The notes beneath the pieces are model-generated. The model ran no database searches and had not been told where the DNA came from. It saw only the letters and a list, made by a program, of their open reading frames with translations. 64,000 nt of DNA from [Clostridium] leptum DSM 753. Lineage in GTDB: Bacteria > Bacillota > Clostridia > Oscillospirales > Acutalibacteraceae. Made by a program: the position numbers and the translations under genes. Position 1 is the first letter of the stretch. The number at the start of each line of letters is the position of its first letter. The stretch is taken from NCBI GenBank assembly GCA_000154345.1, contig DS480349.1:434001-498000 (forward strand), given 5' to 3'. Shown in pieces: positions 33,597 to 42,306 of the stretch.

Positions 33597-33668
33597 TTAT
33601 TTAGTGTCGGAGAACTTCCTGGCCGCATTCCGATTTGCCCGAGCGGATATGCCATTACCGTGACATAT
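33597..33668 (-). other. Conserved leader block, counterpart of the 23-aa peptide in IME1
   Basis: Translates to HGNGISARANRNAARKFSDT plus Lys and a stop. A longer open frame runs to 33806, but only this end is conserved with IME1. No ribosome site is visible. Confidence 0.35.
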
Positions 33669-33717
33669 GACGGTTATTCTATTGTCAAGCAAACAACCTA
33701 ACGCTATTTGCTTAACT

Positions 33718-33746
33718 ATTATACTAAACAAATTCCGTAAAGTCAA
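33718..33746 (-). promoter_or_regulatory. Leftward int-operon promoter of IME2
   Basis: -35 TTGACT (33741-33746), 17-nt spacer, -10 TATAAT (33718-33723). The spacer ends GTTTAG, matching the operator half in the divergent promoter. Confidence 0.68.
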
Positions 33747-33788
33747 GTGGTTTTCGAGAAAATATTTAACTTTTTTGTTTTGGTTATC

Positions 33789-33818
33789 TTGACATGCACT
33801 AAACATATATGATATACT
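33789..33818 (+). promoter_or_regulatory. Rightward XRE-gene promoter of IME2
   Basis: -35 TTGACA (33789-33794), 18-nt spacer containing ACTAAACATATATGA, -10 TATACT (33813-33818); same architecture as in IME1. Confidence 0.68.
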
Positions 33819-33853
33819 TATCGCATATTACATAATCAAGGAGCGTAATTGCT

Positions 33854-34384
33854 ATGGCAATCGGTGAAAGAATTCGTTTCTTCCGCAATCTGCGGGGAAT
33901 GACACAAAAGTATTTAGGAACGGTAGTCGGTTTTCCCGAAAATACCGCTGACATCCGTATGGCACAGTATGAGTCCGGCTCAAGAACGCCCAAAGCTGAT
34001 CTAACCGAAAACCTTGCCGGTGTGCTTGGAGTTTCGCCGCTGGCTCTGTCTGTACCTGACATTGACAGCTATCTTGGGTTAATGCACACGCTTTTTACAT
34101 TAGAGGATCGTTATGGATTGACAATTGAAAAAGGTGAGAACGGCGTTTCTATGTGTGTTGACCCCCGCAAGGGAAAAGACGCTGCCGAGCTTTCCGAAAT
34201 GCTAAATGCGTGGGCAAAACAGGCTGAAAAGTACCATAACGGCGACATCAGCCGTGAGGACTATGACAAGTGGCGTTATAACTATCCGAAATATGATGAA
34301 AATTCCGGTTATGTTAAAGTCCCGTCACAGGGACTCAGTGACAAAATGATTGAGGCTTTCAAAGACCGACTGAAAAACGATTAA
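33854..34384 (+). CDS. XRE-family regulator of IME2
   Basis: 176 aa. HTH in MAIGERIRFFRNLRGMTQKYLGTVVGFPENTADIRMAQYESGSRTPKADL; the C-terminal region matches the IME1 protein (RWRYNYPKYDEN; PSQGLSDKMIEAFKDRLKND). Divergent from the int operon, likely the repressor of integration/excision functions. Confidence 0.88.
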   Translation: MAIGERIRFFRNLRGMTQKYLGTVVGFPENTADIRMAQYESGSRTPKADLTENLAGVLGVSPLALSVPDIDSYLGLMHTLFTLEDRYGLTIEKGENGVSMCVDPRKGKDAAELSEMLNAWAKQAEKYHNGDISREDYDKWRYNYPKYDENSGYVKVPSQGLSDKMIEAFKDRLKND

Positions 34385-34400
34385 ATACAAGCATAAGAAA

Positions 34401-34438
34401 AAGAGCTAACTGACTTCTCAAAAAATCAGTTAGCTCTT
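34401..34438. terminator. Terminator after the IME2 XRE gene
   Basis: 13-bp perfect stem AAGAGCTAACTGA / TCAGTTAGCTCTT with a 12-nt loop, then TACTTTTAC. Confidence 0.72.
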
Positions 34439-34462
34439 TACTTTTACAATAATTCAAATAAT

Positions 34463-34480
34463 GTTGCCATTTTGTTGCCA
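34463..34480. repeat. Integrase arm-type repeats, right arm of IME2
   Basis: GTTGCC-ATTTT-GTTGCC, 78 nt before the core at 34541; same word as the IME2 left arm at 24667. Confidence 0.65.
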
Positions 34481-34538
34481 AAAAGCATATACAATCGGCA
34501 AAAGCCCAGTAAAATAAGGCTTTTTCACGGGTGTGAAA

Positions 34539-36086
34539 TCATTCCCACTCAATGGTCGCAGGCGGCTTAGAGGTAATATCATAAACCACACGATTCACGT
34601 TACTGACTTCATTGATAATACGGTTGGAAACCTTTTCTAAAACTTCGTAAGGAATTCTAGCCCAATCCGCTGTCATAAAATCAGAGGTTGTTACTCCTCT
34701 TAGGGCAATGGTATTATCATAGGTTCTCCCATCCCCCATTACGCCTACGCTTTTTATTCCTGTTAGCACTGCAAAATACTGGCTGATTTTCCGATCTAAT
34801 CCTGCGGATGCGATTTCCTCACGGAAAATAGCGTCTGCATTCTTTAGAATCTCAAGCTTTTCAGCCGTGATATCACCCATAATCCGGATCGCAAGGCCGG
34901 GGCCCGGGAAAGGCTGCCTCCATACTAAGGGACCTGGGATTCCAAGTTCCAGACCAGCTTGGCGAACCTCATCCTTAAACAAATCTCTTAAGGGTTCGAT
35001 AATTCCTTCAAAGCCAACATCCTCCGGCAGTCCGCCAACATTATGATGGCTTTTAATCACGGCGGCTTCCCCTACACCACTCTCGACTACATCCGGATAG
35101 ATAGTCCCTTGGCACAAGAACTCAATTTTACCAAGCTTTTGAGATTCCTCTTCGAACACCCGGATAAACTCTTCGCCGATAATTTTACGTTTTTTTTCTG
35201 GTTCGGATACTCCCGCTAATTTTGATAAGAACCGATCCTTTGCATTGACTCGAATCAAATTCATATCAAATTGCTTGCGGAATACGGTTTCTACCTGATC
35301 ACCCTCATCCTTACGCAGCAAGCCATGGTCTACAAAAATACAAGTCAGCTGCTTACCTACCGCTTTATGAACCAGCAAAGCCGCCACAGAGGAATCTACT
35401 CCTCCAGATAAAGCACAGAGCACCTTTTTATCGCCGATCTTTTCCTTTAAGCTTTGAATCGTATCTTTAACAAACGAAGACATAACCCAATCGCCTTTAC
35501 AGCCGCAAACACCGTAGAGAAAATTTTTTAAATAGAAATTTCCTTCTCTCGAGTGTTCTACCTCCGGATGAAATTGAAACGCATACAGCTTCTTTTCTTG
35601 ATTTTCCATTGCGGCTACCGGACAGCCCTCAGTTTGAGCAATCACTCGAAAGCCTTCCGGAACTTTCGAAATATAATCGGTATGGCTCATCCAGCAAATA
35701 TTTTCCTGCTGTGCGCCAAAAAACACCGGGGAATCCGTTTCTACATGAACCATAGTATTACCGTATTCTCTGGCATCAGACTGTTGAACCGTACCTCCCA
35801 ATAAATGGGCCATTAATTGAGCGCCGTAGCAAATACCGAGGACCGGGATTCCCAGGGAAAATATGTCCGGATCGCAACGAAGGGCCTTCTCAGCATAAAC
35901 ACTGTTTGGTCCACCGGAAAAAATGATGCCCTTATAGCCCTTCTTTGCAATCTCATCCGCAGAGATCTGATAAGACTTTATTTCGCAAAACACATTTAAA
36001 TCACGGACACGCCGGGCAATCAACTGGCTGTACTGAGCGCCAAAATCTAAAATTAGGATTGCTTCATTTCCCAACAATTTCGACAT
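34539..36086 (-). CDS. guaA: GMP synthase (glutamine-hydrolysing)
   Basis: 515 aa. Converts XMP plus glutamine to GMP. The N-terminal class I amidotransferase has GICYGAQLMAHLLGG (nucleophile Cys) and FQFHPEVEHS; the ATP-pyrophosphatase domain has LSGGVDSSVAALL and the dimerisation end is KPPATIEWE. The last codons form the att core used by the two IMEs; the gene is intact. The ATG at 36086 sits very close to GAGAGG, so a TTG a few codons inside is a possible alternative start. Six nt downstream of glmS. Confidence 0.96.
   Translation of the reverse strand: MSKLLGNEAILILDFGAQYSQLIARRVRDLNVFCEIKSYQISADEIAKKGYKGIIFSGGPNSVYAEKALRCDPDIFSLGIPVLGICYGAQLMAHLLGGTVQQSDAREYGNTMVHVETDSPVFFGAQQENICWMSHTDYISKVPEGFRVIAQTEGCPVAAMENQEKKLYAFQFHPEVEHSREGNFYLKNFLYGVCGCKGDWVMSSFVKDTIQSLKEKIGDKKVLCALSGGVDSSVAALLVHKAVGKQLTCIFVDHGLLRKDEGDQVETVFRKQFDMNLIRVNAKDRFLSKLAGVSEPEKKRKIIGEEFIRVFEEESQKLGKIEFLCQGTIYPDVVESGVGEAAVIKSHHNVGGLPEDVGFEGIIEPLRDLFKDEVRQAGLELGIPGPLVWRQPFPGPGLAIRIMGDITAEKLEILKNADAIFREEIASAGLDRKISQYFAVLTGIKSVGVMGDGRTYDNTIALRGVTTSDFMTADWARIPYEVLEKVSNRIINEVSNVNRVVYDITSKPPATIEWE
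34541..34550. repeat. att core within the guaA 3' end
   Basis: ATTCCCACTC; on the minus strand it is GAGTGGGAAT of the last guaA codons before the stop. The guaA 3' end is a known integration target in many bacteria. Confidence 0.75.
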
Positions 36087-36092
36087 TCCTCT

Positions 36093-37919
36093 CTATTCAA
36101 CAGTTACGGATTTCGCTAAATTCCTAGGTTTATCAATGTCGCAGCCTTTCATAGAGGCTACATAATACGCAAAGAGCTGTAACGGAACTACCGCCAAAGA
36201 AGGCAGCAGGATATCCTCTGTACTGGGAATATAAAACACATGATCCGCTGTTTTTTCTATTTCTTTATGCTTTTCAGTGGTCAAGCCTAAAACAACAGCG
36301 CCTCTGGCCTTTACTTCTTTGACATTGCTCATCATCTTATCAAACAGCATATCCTGGGTCGCCAGAGAAACCACCAAAGTCCCATCTTCAATTAAGGAAA
36401 TTGTTCCATGCTTCAATTCTCCGGCCGCATAAGCCTCGGAATGGATATAAGAAATTTCCTTCAGCTTCAGAGACCCTTCCAATGACATGGAGTAATCTAA
36501 ATTTCTTCCGATAAAGAAAATATCTCTGGAATTAAAATACTGGGAGGCCAAATATTGAATCGTTTCCTGATGTTCCAGAATCTCCTGGATTTGATTCGGA
36601 AGATTCTCTAAACCCTTCACATACCGCTCTAACTGTTCAGTCGTAATGGTATTCCGCTTTTCTCCCAGATAAAGGGCCAATAAATAGACCACAGCCAACT
36701 GAGTGCTGTAAGCCTTGGTAGTCGCTACCGCAATCTCCGGACCAGCCCAGGTATAAAGAACGTCGTCGGAATCATTGGCGATAGAACTGCCCACTACGTT
36801 TACAATCGAAATAACCCGAGCGCCCAATCGCTTCGCTTCTCTCAAGGCCGCCAAAGTGTCGGCGGTTTCGCCGGACTGGCTGATGACCAAAACTAAAACG
36901 CTTTCATCGATAATAGGATCACGGTACCGGAACTCCGAGGCCAAATCAACCTCTACCGGGATCCGCGCGATTTTTTCCAGGATATATTTGGCGTTCATTC
37001 CAACGTGATAAGCGGAACCGCAGGCTAAAACCACAATTTTGCTGATCTTCTCTAAATCCTCCTTGGAGAGCGAAACGTCATCCAGGACAATTTTTCCATT
37101 TTTAAGTCGGGGGCTGATGGTTTTTCGAATCGCCTCCGGCTGTTCCATAATTTCCTTAAACATAAAGTGCTCATAGCCGCCCTTTTCCGCAGAGGAAACA
37201 TCCCAATCTACATGAAACGGCGTTTTGGAGACAACCTCTTTCTCCATATTGTATACGGTAATGCTGTCGGCCTTCAGCGCCACGATCTCATTATCCTCCA
37301 GCCGGTAAATATCACGGGTATGGGATAAAATCGCGGGAATATCCGATGCGATAAAGTTTTCCCCTTCTCCAATTCCTACAATCAATGGACTGTCCTTCCG
37401 CACCGCGAGAAGCTCATCCGGATGCTCCTGGCTGATCACGCCGATAGCATAGGAGCCCTCCACCTTGGCTAAAACCTTAAGCATGGTATCCAGCATATCG
37501 CCGTCATAATAGTACTCGAAAAGCTGCGCGATAACCTCAGTATCTGTCTCGGAAACGAACTCCACGCCATGATTGATCAAATATTCTTTCAAAGACATAT
37601 AGTTTTCGATGATGCCGTTATGCACTACGGCGAAGCGGCCGGAATCGCTTACCTGAGGATGGGAATTAATATCAGACGGCTCTCCGTGAGTAGCCCATCT
37701 GGTATGACCGATGCCAACGGTTCCTTTGACCTTTGCGCCGCCTTCAATCATATCGCTTAGTATTTTTAAGCGGCCCTTTGATTTGTAAATTTCAAGGCCG
37801 GAGCCGTCATAAACGGCGATACCGGCAGAATCATATCCGCGGTACTCCAGCTTTTCCAGGCCCTTCAGCAAAAGAGGGGCCGCCTGTTCATAGCCGATAT
37901 AGCCAACGATTCCACACAA
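36093..37919 (-). CDS. glmS: Glutamine-fructose-6-phosphate aminotransferase
   Basis: 608 aa. Makes glucosamine-6-phosphate for cell-wall synthesis. The start is TTG (37917-37919) after GAGGTGA at 6 nt, followed directly by Cys-Gly-Ile-Val-Gly-Tyr, the class II amidotransferase nucleophile. Two SIS domains (LACGSAYHVGMNAKYILE; SQSGETADTLAALREAK) and the C-terminal KPRNLAKSVTVE are present. Only 48 nt separate it from purA, too short for a glmS ribozyme. Confidence 0.96.
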   Translation of the reverse strand: MCGIVGYIGYEQAAPLLLKGLEKLEYRGYDSAGIAVYDGSGLEIYKSKGRLKILSDMIEGGAKVKGTVGIGHTRWATHGEPSDINSHPQVSDSGRFAVVHNGIIENYMSLKEYLINHGVEFVSETDTEVIAQLFEYYYDGDMLDTMLKVLAKVEGSYAIGVISQEHPDELLAVRKDSPLIVGIGEGENFIASDIPAILSHTRDIYRLEDNEIVALKADSITVYNMEKEVVSKTPFHVDWDVSSAEKGGYEHFMFKEIMEQPEAIRKTISPRLKNGKIVLDDVSLSKEDLEKISKIVVLACGSAYHVGMNAKYILEKIARIPVEVDLASEFRYRDPIIDESVLVLVISQSGETADTLAALREAKRLGARVISIVNVVGSSIANDSDDVLYTWAGPEIAVATTKAYSTQLAVVYLLALYLGEKRNTITTEQLERYVKGLENLPNQIQEILEHQETIQYLASQYFNSRDIFFIGRNLDYSMSLEGSLKLKEISYIHSEAYAAGELKHGTISLIEDGTLVVSLATQDMLFDKMMSNVKEVKARGAVVLGLTTEKHKEIEKTADHVFYIPSTEDILLPSLAVVPLQLFAYYVASMKGCDIDKPRNLAKSVTVE

Positions 37920-37967
37920 GATTACTCACCTCATATCTTGATCTCCGACTCAACGTATGATCAGCTT

Positions 37968-39257
37968 TTATTTCGTATTTCTGTAGATAATATCATCACG
38001 GGCGGGTCCATTGGAAACTATGCCGATCGGGATACCGATTTCTTTTTCCGCAAACTCCACATACTTTCTGCAATTCTCCGGCAGATCCTCATATTTTTTG
38101 ATTCCACGGATATCGCATTTCCAGCCGGGAAGAACCTCCAGGATCGGCTTCGCTCTCTTAAGCTTTGTAGTAGACGGGAACGAATCAATCCGCTTGCCAT
38201 CCAGCTCGTAGCCTACGCAGACAGGGATCTCATCTAAATAACCTAGGGCATCCAAAACTGTAAAAGCAATGCTGGTGGTGCCCTGCACACGGCAGCCGTA
38301 ACGGGTCGCGACTAAATCGAGCCATCCCATTCTTCTGGGACGGCCGGTAGTGGCCCCATACTCTCCGCCGTCGCCGCCTCTGCGCCGCAGCTCATCCGCT
38401 TCCTCGCCAAAAATCTCGCTGACAAACTCGCCGGCTCCTACCGCGCTGGAATAGGCCTTGACCACGGTAATTACTTCTTTGATTTCATAAGGAGGAATCC
38501 CGCTTCCGCCTACCGCGCCGTAGCCCGCAATGGTATTGGAGGAGGTCACCATGGGATAAATGCCAAAATCCGTATCCTTCAAGGCGCCTAGCTGGCCCTC
38601 CAGAAGGATATTTTTTCCTTCCTTAACAGCTCGATACATAAAGTCGAAGGTATCCGCCACATAGGGGGCGATGGCCTCTTTGTACTCCATCAGTTTATCG
38701 AAAACCTCATCCACGGTAAGCGGCTCTTTATGGTAAAGATTCTGTAAGGTAGCGTTTTTAATCTCAAGGACGTGAGCTACCTTTTCCCGCAGGCTGCTTT
38801 CGTCATCGTACAGCTCGTTGATCTGGAAGCCGATTTTGCTCACCTTATCCGCATAAAAAGGCGCAATGCCGGATTTGGTGGAACCAAATCTTCTGGAGGA
38901 AAGCCGCTCCTCCTCATATACATCGAACATAATATGATAGGGCATGACAATCTGCGCCCGGTCAGAAATCAAAATATGCGGCTCCGGAACGCCCCGCTCT
39001 TTTAAGGATTTCATCTCCTTGACGAAATTCTCAACGCTGAACGCGACGCCATTACCTATAATATTCGTGATATGGCTGTAAAATACCCCCGAAGGAAGCT
39101 GATGCAGAGCGAATTTGCCATAATTATTGATAATGGTATGGCCAGCGTTGCTGCCGCCCTGAAAACGGATTACCACATCTGACTGCGCGGCCATTACATC
39201 CGTGATCTTTCCCTTGCCTTCGTCGCCCCAGTTGGCGCCTACGATCGCTTTCACCAT
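37968..39257 (-). CDS. purA: Adenylosuccinate synthetase
   Basis: 429 aa. First step from IMP to AMP using GTP and aspartate. GANWGDEGKGKITDVMA at the N-terminus is the GTP-binding loop; FQGGSNAGHTI and GATTGRPRRMGWLDLVA are family signatures. ATG after GGAGG at 10 nt. A terminator-like hairpin lies between it and purB, so purA-glmS-guaA may be partly separate from purC-purF-purB. Confidence 0.96.
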   Translation of the reverse strand: MVKAIVGANWGDEGKGKITDVMAAQSDVVIRFQGGSNAGHTIINNYGKFALHQLPSGVFYSHITNIIGNGVAFSVENFVKEMKSLKERGVPEPHILISDRAQIVMPYHIMFDVYEEERLSSRRFGSTKSGIAPFYADKVSKIGFQINELYDDESSLREKVAHVLEIKNATLQNLYHKEPLTVDEVFDKLMEYKEAIAPYVADTFDFMYRAVKEGKNILLEGQLGALKDTDFGIYPMVTSSNTIAGYGAVGGSGIPPYEIKEVITVVKAYSSAVGAGEFVSEIFGEEADELRRRGGDGGEYGATTGRPRRMGWLDLVATRYGCRVQGTTSIAFTVLDALGYLDEIPVCVGYELDGKRIDSFPSTTKLKRAKPILEVLPGWKCDIRGIKKYEDLPENCRKYVEFAEKEIGIPIGIVSNGPARDDIIYRNTK

Positions 39258-39319
39258 AAGTCTGAATCCTCCAATTTAAAATTAGAACAACACACGGTAA
39301 TTATCATACCATAAAACAG

Positions 39320-39367
39320 AACCCGAAGGAAGATGATTTTTGTAAAAATTCTTACTTCCTCCGGGTT
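39320..39367 (-). terminator. Hairpin between purB and purA
   Basis: On the minus strand 39367-39355 pairs with 39332-39320 (13-nt arms, one wobble), followed by CTGTTTTATGG. Either a terminator or a partial attenuator inside the purine cluster. Confidence 0.6.
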
Positions 39368-39376
39368 TTTTCATAC

Positions 39377-40807
39377 TTAAACGTTGATTTCCGCCTGCTC
39401 GACTTTCAGGTCTTCATATTTCTGCAAAGCATTGGCCACCTCATGGTTCAGAAAATCCTCGGTCTGCTGAGGAGCCCGGCCCACATACTTTTCAGGCAGC
39501 ATGATTTCCTCCAGTTCCTCCATGGTGACGCCGAAAATCGGATCCGCCGCGATACGCTCCAACAGGTCGTTTTCGCCGCCTTCCTCCTTCACTACCCTGG
39601 AAGCCGCCATAGAATGTACGCGGATCCTCTCGTGAAGCTCCTGACGGTCCGCCCCGCGTTTGACCGCGTCCATCATAATGTTTTCCGTAGCCATAAAGGG
39701 CAGTTCTTTTTTCAGCCGCTGTTCAATCACCTTAGGATAAACCACCAGGCCGTCGGACACATTCATATACAAATTCAGAATTGCGTCCACGGCCAGGAAC
39801 GCCTCCGGAACGCTCAGGCGCTTATTAGCCGAGTCGTCCAGGGTGCGCTCAAACCACTGGGTCGCCGCCGTCATATAGGGGTTCAGTGTATCTACCATCA
39901 CATACCGGGCCAGAGAAGCGATTCTCTCGCTTCTCATGGGGTTCCGCTTATAAGCCATGGCGGAGGAGCCGATCTGATTTTTCTCAAAGGGCTCTTCCAC
40001 CTCTTTCAAATGCTGCAAAAGGCGGATATCGTTGGAAAATTTAGCCGCGCTCTGGGCGATTCCCGCCAGCACGTTGAGCATTTGGCTGTCCAGCTTTCTG
40101 GAATAGGTCTGGCCGGAAACAGCAAAGCAGGACTGATAGCCCATTTTTTCCGCGATCAGCTGATCCAGCCTGCGGCATTTGCTATGGTCACCCTCAAACA
40201 GCTCCAAAAAGCTGGCCTGGGTGCCTGTGGTTCCCTTAGAGCCCAGCAGCTTCGCCTTGGAAAGCTGGTATTCCACGTCTTCCAAATCCATCAGAAGATC
40301 CTGAATCCACAGGCAGGCCCGCTTTCCTACCGTGGTAGGCTGTGCCGGCTGAAAATGGGTAAACGCCAGCGTAGGCAGGTCTTTATACTTTCTGGCAAAC
40401 TCGGACAGAGTGCTGATGACTCCCACCAGCTTTTTCTGCACCAGCCTTAGGGCCTCCGTCATAATAATCACGTCGGTATTGTCCCCTACATAGCAGGAGG
40501 TAGCCCCCAAGTGAATAATCGGTTTCGCCTTCGGGCACTGGACGCCGAAAGCGTATACATGAGACATGACATCGTGACGGACTTCCTTTTCCCGTTTTTC
40601 CGCCACATCATAATTGATATCGTCCTGGTGAGCCTTCATCTCATCGATCTGCTCCTGGGTCACCGGCAGGCCCAGCTCCTTTTCCGCTTCCGCCAAAGCG
40701 ATCCACAGCTTTCTCCAGGTGCGGAATTTCATATCCGGAGAAAACAGGTATTTCATCTTTTGATCCGCATAGCGGGACGACAAGGGAGATTCATAAATAT
40801 CTTTCAT
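39377..40807 (-). CDS. purB: Adenylosuccinate lyase
   Basis: 476 aa from ATG 40807 (AAGGAGG at 7 nt). Cleaves SAICAR and adenylosuccinate. Signature GSSAMAYKRNPMRSE near residue 290 and HLGATSCYVGDNTD near 96. Lies 9-12 nt downstream of purF, between purF and purA. Confidence 0.95.
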   Translation of the reverse strand: MKDIYESPLSSRYADQKMKYLFSPDMKFRTWRKLWIALAEAEKELGLPVTQEQIDEMKAHQDDINYDVAEKREKEVRHDVMSHVYAFGVQCPKAKPIIHLGATSCYVGDNTDVIIMTEALRLVQKKLVGVISTLSEFARKYKDLPTLAFTHFQPAQPTTVGKRACLWIQDLLMDLEDVEYQLSKAKLLGSKGTTGTQASFLELFEGDHSKCRRLDQLIAEKMGYQSCFAVSGQTYSRKLDSQMLNVLAGIAQSAAKFSNDIRLLQHLKEVEEPFEKNQIGSSAMAYKRNPMRSERIASLARYVMVDTLNPYMTAATQWFERTLDDSANKRLSVPEAFLAVDAILNLYMNVSDGLVVYPKVIEQRLKKELPFMATENIMMDAVKRGADRQELHERIRVHSMAASRVVKEEGGENDLLERIAADPIFGVTMEELEEIMLPEKYVGRAPQQTEDFLNHEVANALQKYEDLKVEQAEINV

Positions 40808-40819
40808 CAATAATCCTCC

Positions 40820-42292
40820 TTAACGGTGTACGGGAGTACAGCGCTGCTCTGGCTTGCCTTCCATGATGTGCTTCGGAACCGGCGCCGGATAATTCCCCGT
40901 AAAGCAGGCGTCGCAGAAGCATTTTTCCTGCTTGCCGATCATCTGGCACAGGCTGTCGAGCTCCAAAAATCCGATAGAATCCGCGCCGCTGAGCTTTCCG
41001 ATTTCCTCCACCGACATTTTACAGGCGATTAACTCGTTTTTAGACGGGATATCCGTTCCGTAATAGCAAGGCCAGGTAAAGGGCGGCGAGCTGATCCGCA
41101 AATGGACCTCCTTAGCCCCCGCCTCCCGCAGCATGCTCACAATACGGTCGCAGGTGGTTCCCCGGACAATGGAGTCATCCAGCATAACGATCCGCTTTCC
41201 CTTTACTGCGGTAACCAGCGGGTTAAGCTTGATCCGCACGCTGTTGCGCCGTTCCTGCTGGGTCGGCTTAATAAAGGTCCGGCCAATGTAATTATTTTTT
41301 ACAATGCCCTTTTCATAGGGAATCCCGGACTCCTCACTGTAGCCTATGGCCGCGTCGATTCCGGATTCCGGCACGCCGATCACCAGATCGGCCTCTACCG
41401 GATGCTGCCGTGCCAAAAGCCGGCCCGCTTCTTTCCTCGCCTCATACACACTGACTCCGTCGATCACGCTGTCTGTCCTGGCAAAATAGATATACTCAAA
41501 AATGCACGGGGAAATCCTCCCGGTGCAGTGGTCCCGGATGGACTTCACCCCGCTGGGATCCACCACCACGATTTCTCCCGGTTCCACATCCCGGACAAAT
41601 TCCGCGCCGCAGGCATCCAGGGCACAGGTCTCGCTGGCAAATACGTATCCTTTGCCAAGCCTGCCCATACACAAGGGGCGGAACCCATTGGGATCTCTGG
41701 CGGCAATCAGCTTCTGAGGACTCATCACCAGCAGGGAATAAGCTCCTTGGATCTGAGGCATGGTCCTGCGGACCGCCTCCTCGATGGAGCCGCTGTGCAT
41801 CCGTTCTCTGGCGATAATATAGGCGATTACCTCAGAATCAATGGTAGTTTGGAAAATCGCCCCCCGGTGCTCCAGCTCCCGGCGGATTTCATGAGCATTT
41901 GTCAGGTTACCGTTATGGGCGATGGCCAAGGTCCCCTTGATATACCGCATCACCAGAGGCTGGGCGTTTTCCGGCACACTGTCACCAGCGGTAGAATACC
42001 GCACATGGCTGACGCACATCTGCCCGGAAAGCTTGTCCAAATCCTTGGGATGAAACACCTCGCTGACCAGTCCCATATCCTTATGATAGGAAACCACGCC
42101 CCGGTCGTTCACAGCGATGCCGCAGCTTTCCTGTCCACGGTGCTGCAGGGCTAAAAGGCCATTGTAAGCGGCGTAAGCCGGAGGCATGACGTCGTCTCCA
42201 TACAAACCGAAAACGCCGCATTCTTCATGCGGCTTTTCGGCTGGTTCTATTCCATTTGGTTCTTTGGAATTCCAGTAAGAATGATTCAACAT
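40820..42292 (-). CDS. purF: Amidophosphoribosyltransferase
   Basis: 490 aa. First committed step of purine synthesis. A propeptide of about 24 residues precedes the Ntn nucleophile in HEECGVFGLYGDD (Cys25), as in the B. subtilis-type enzyme. Cysteines in the C-terminal half (WPCYYGTD; CFCDACFTG) fit the [4Fe-4S] cluster of that type, which makes the enzyme oxygen-sensitive. PRPP loop VMLDDSIVRGTT near residue 370. Fourteen nt after purC. Confidence 0.95.
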   Translation of the reverse strand: MLNHSYWNSKEPNGIEPAEKPHEECGVFGLYGDDVMPPAYAAYNGLLALQHRGQESCGIAVNDRGVVSYHKDMGLVSEVFHPKDLDKLSGQMCVSHVRYSTAGDSVPENAQPLVMRYIKGTLAIAHNGNLTNAHEIRRELEHRGAIFQTTIDSEVIAYIIARERMHSGSIEEAVRRTMPQIQGAYSLLVMSPQKLIAARDPNGFRPLCMGRLGKGYVFASETCALDACGAEFVRDVEPGEIVVVDPSGVKSIRDHCTGRISPCIFEYIYFARTDSVIDGVSVYEARKEAGRLLARQHPVEADLVIGVPESGIDAAIGYSEESGIPYEKGIVKNNYIGRTFIKPTQQERRNSVRIKLNPLVTAVKGKRIVMLDDSIVRGTTCDRIVSMLREAGAKEVHLRISSPPFTWPCYYGTDIPSKNELIACKMSVEEIGKLSGADSIGFLELDSLCQMIGKQEKCFCDACFTGNYPAPVPKHIMEGKPEQRCTPVHR

Positions 42293-42306
42293 GGCACCAT
42301 CCTAAA

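Larger units (their letters stand above)
24556..34550. mobile_element. IME2: integrative mobilizable element in the guaA 3' end, carrying defence genes
   Basis: Bounded by ATTCCCACTC at 24556 and 34541 (the latter overlapping the guaA stop). The backbone is the same as in IME1 with a different relaxase. Cargo is restriction-modification plus a DUF6414-like/AAA+ pair, all more AT-rich than the backbone. No conjugation machinery. Confidence 0.82.

Noticed and set aside
37920..37967. glmS ribozyme upstream of glmS
   Set aside because: Only 48 nt separate purA and glmS; no room for the ribozyme.
39443..40450. 335-aa plus-strand open frame
   Set aside because: Antisense to purB with composition of a shadow frame.
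41102..42154. 350-aa plus-strand open frame
   Set aside because: Antisense to purF, no ribosome site, Pro/His/Arg-rich translation typical of a shadow frame.
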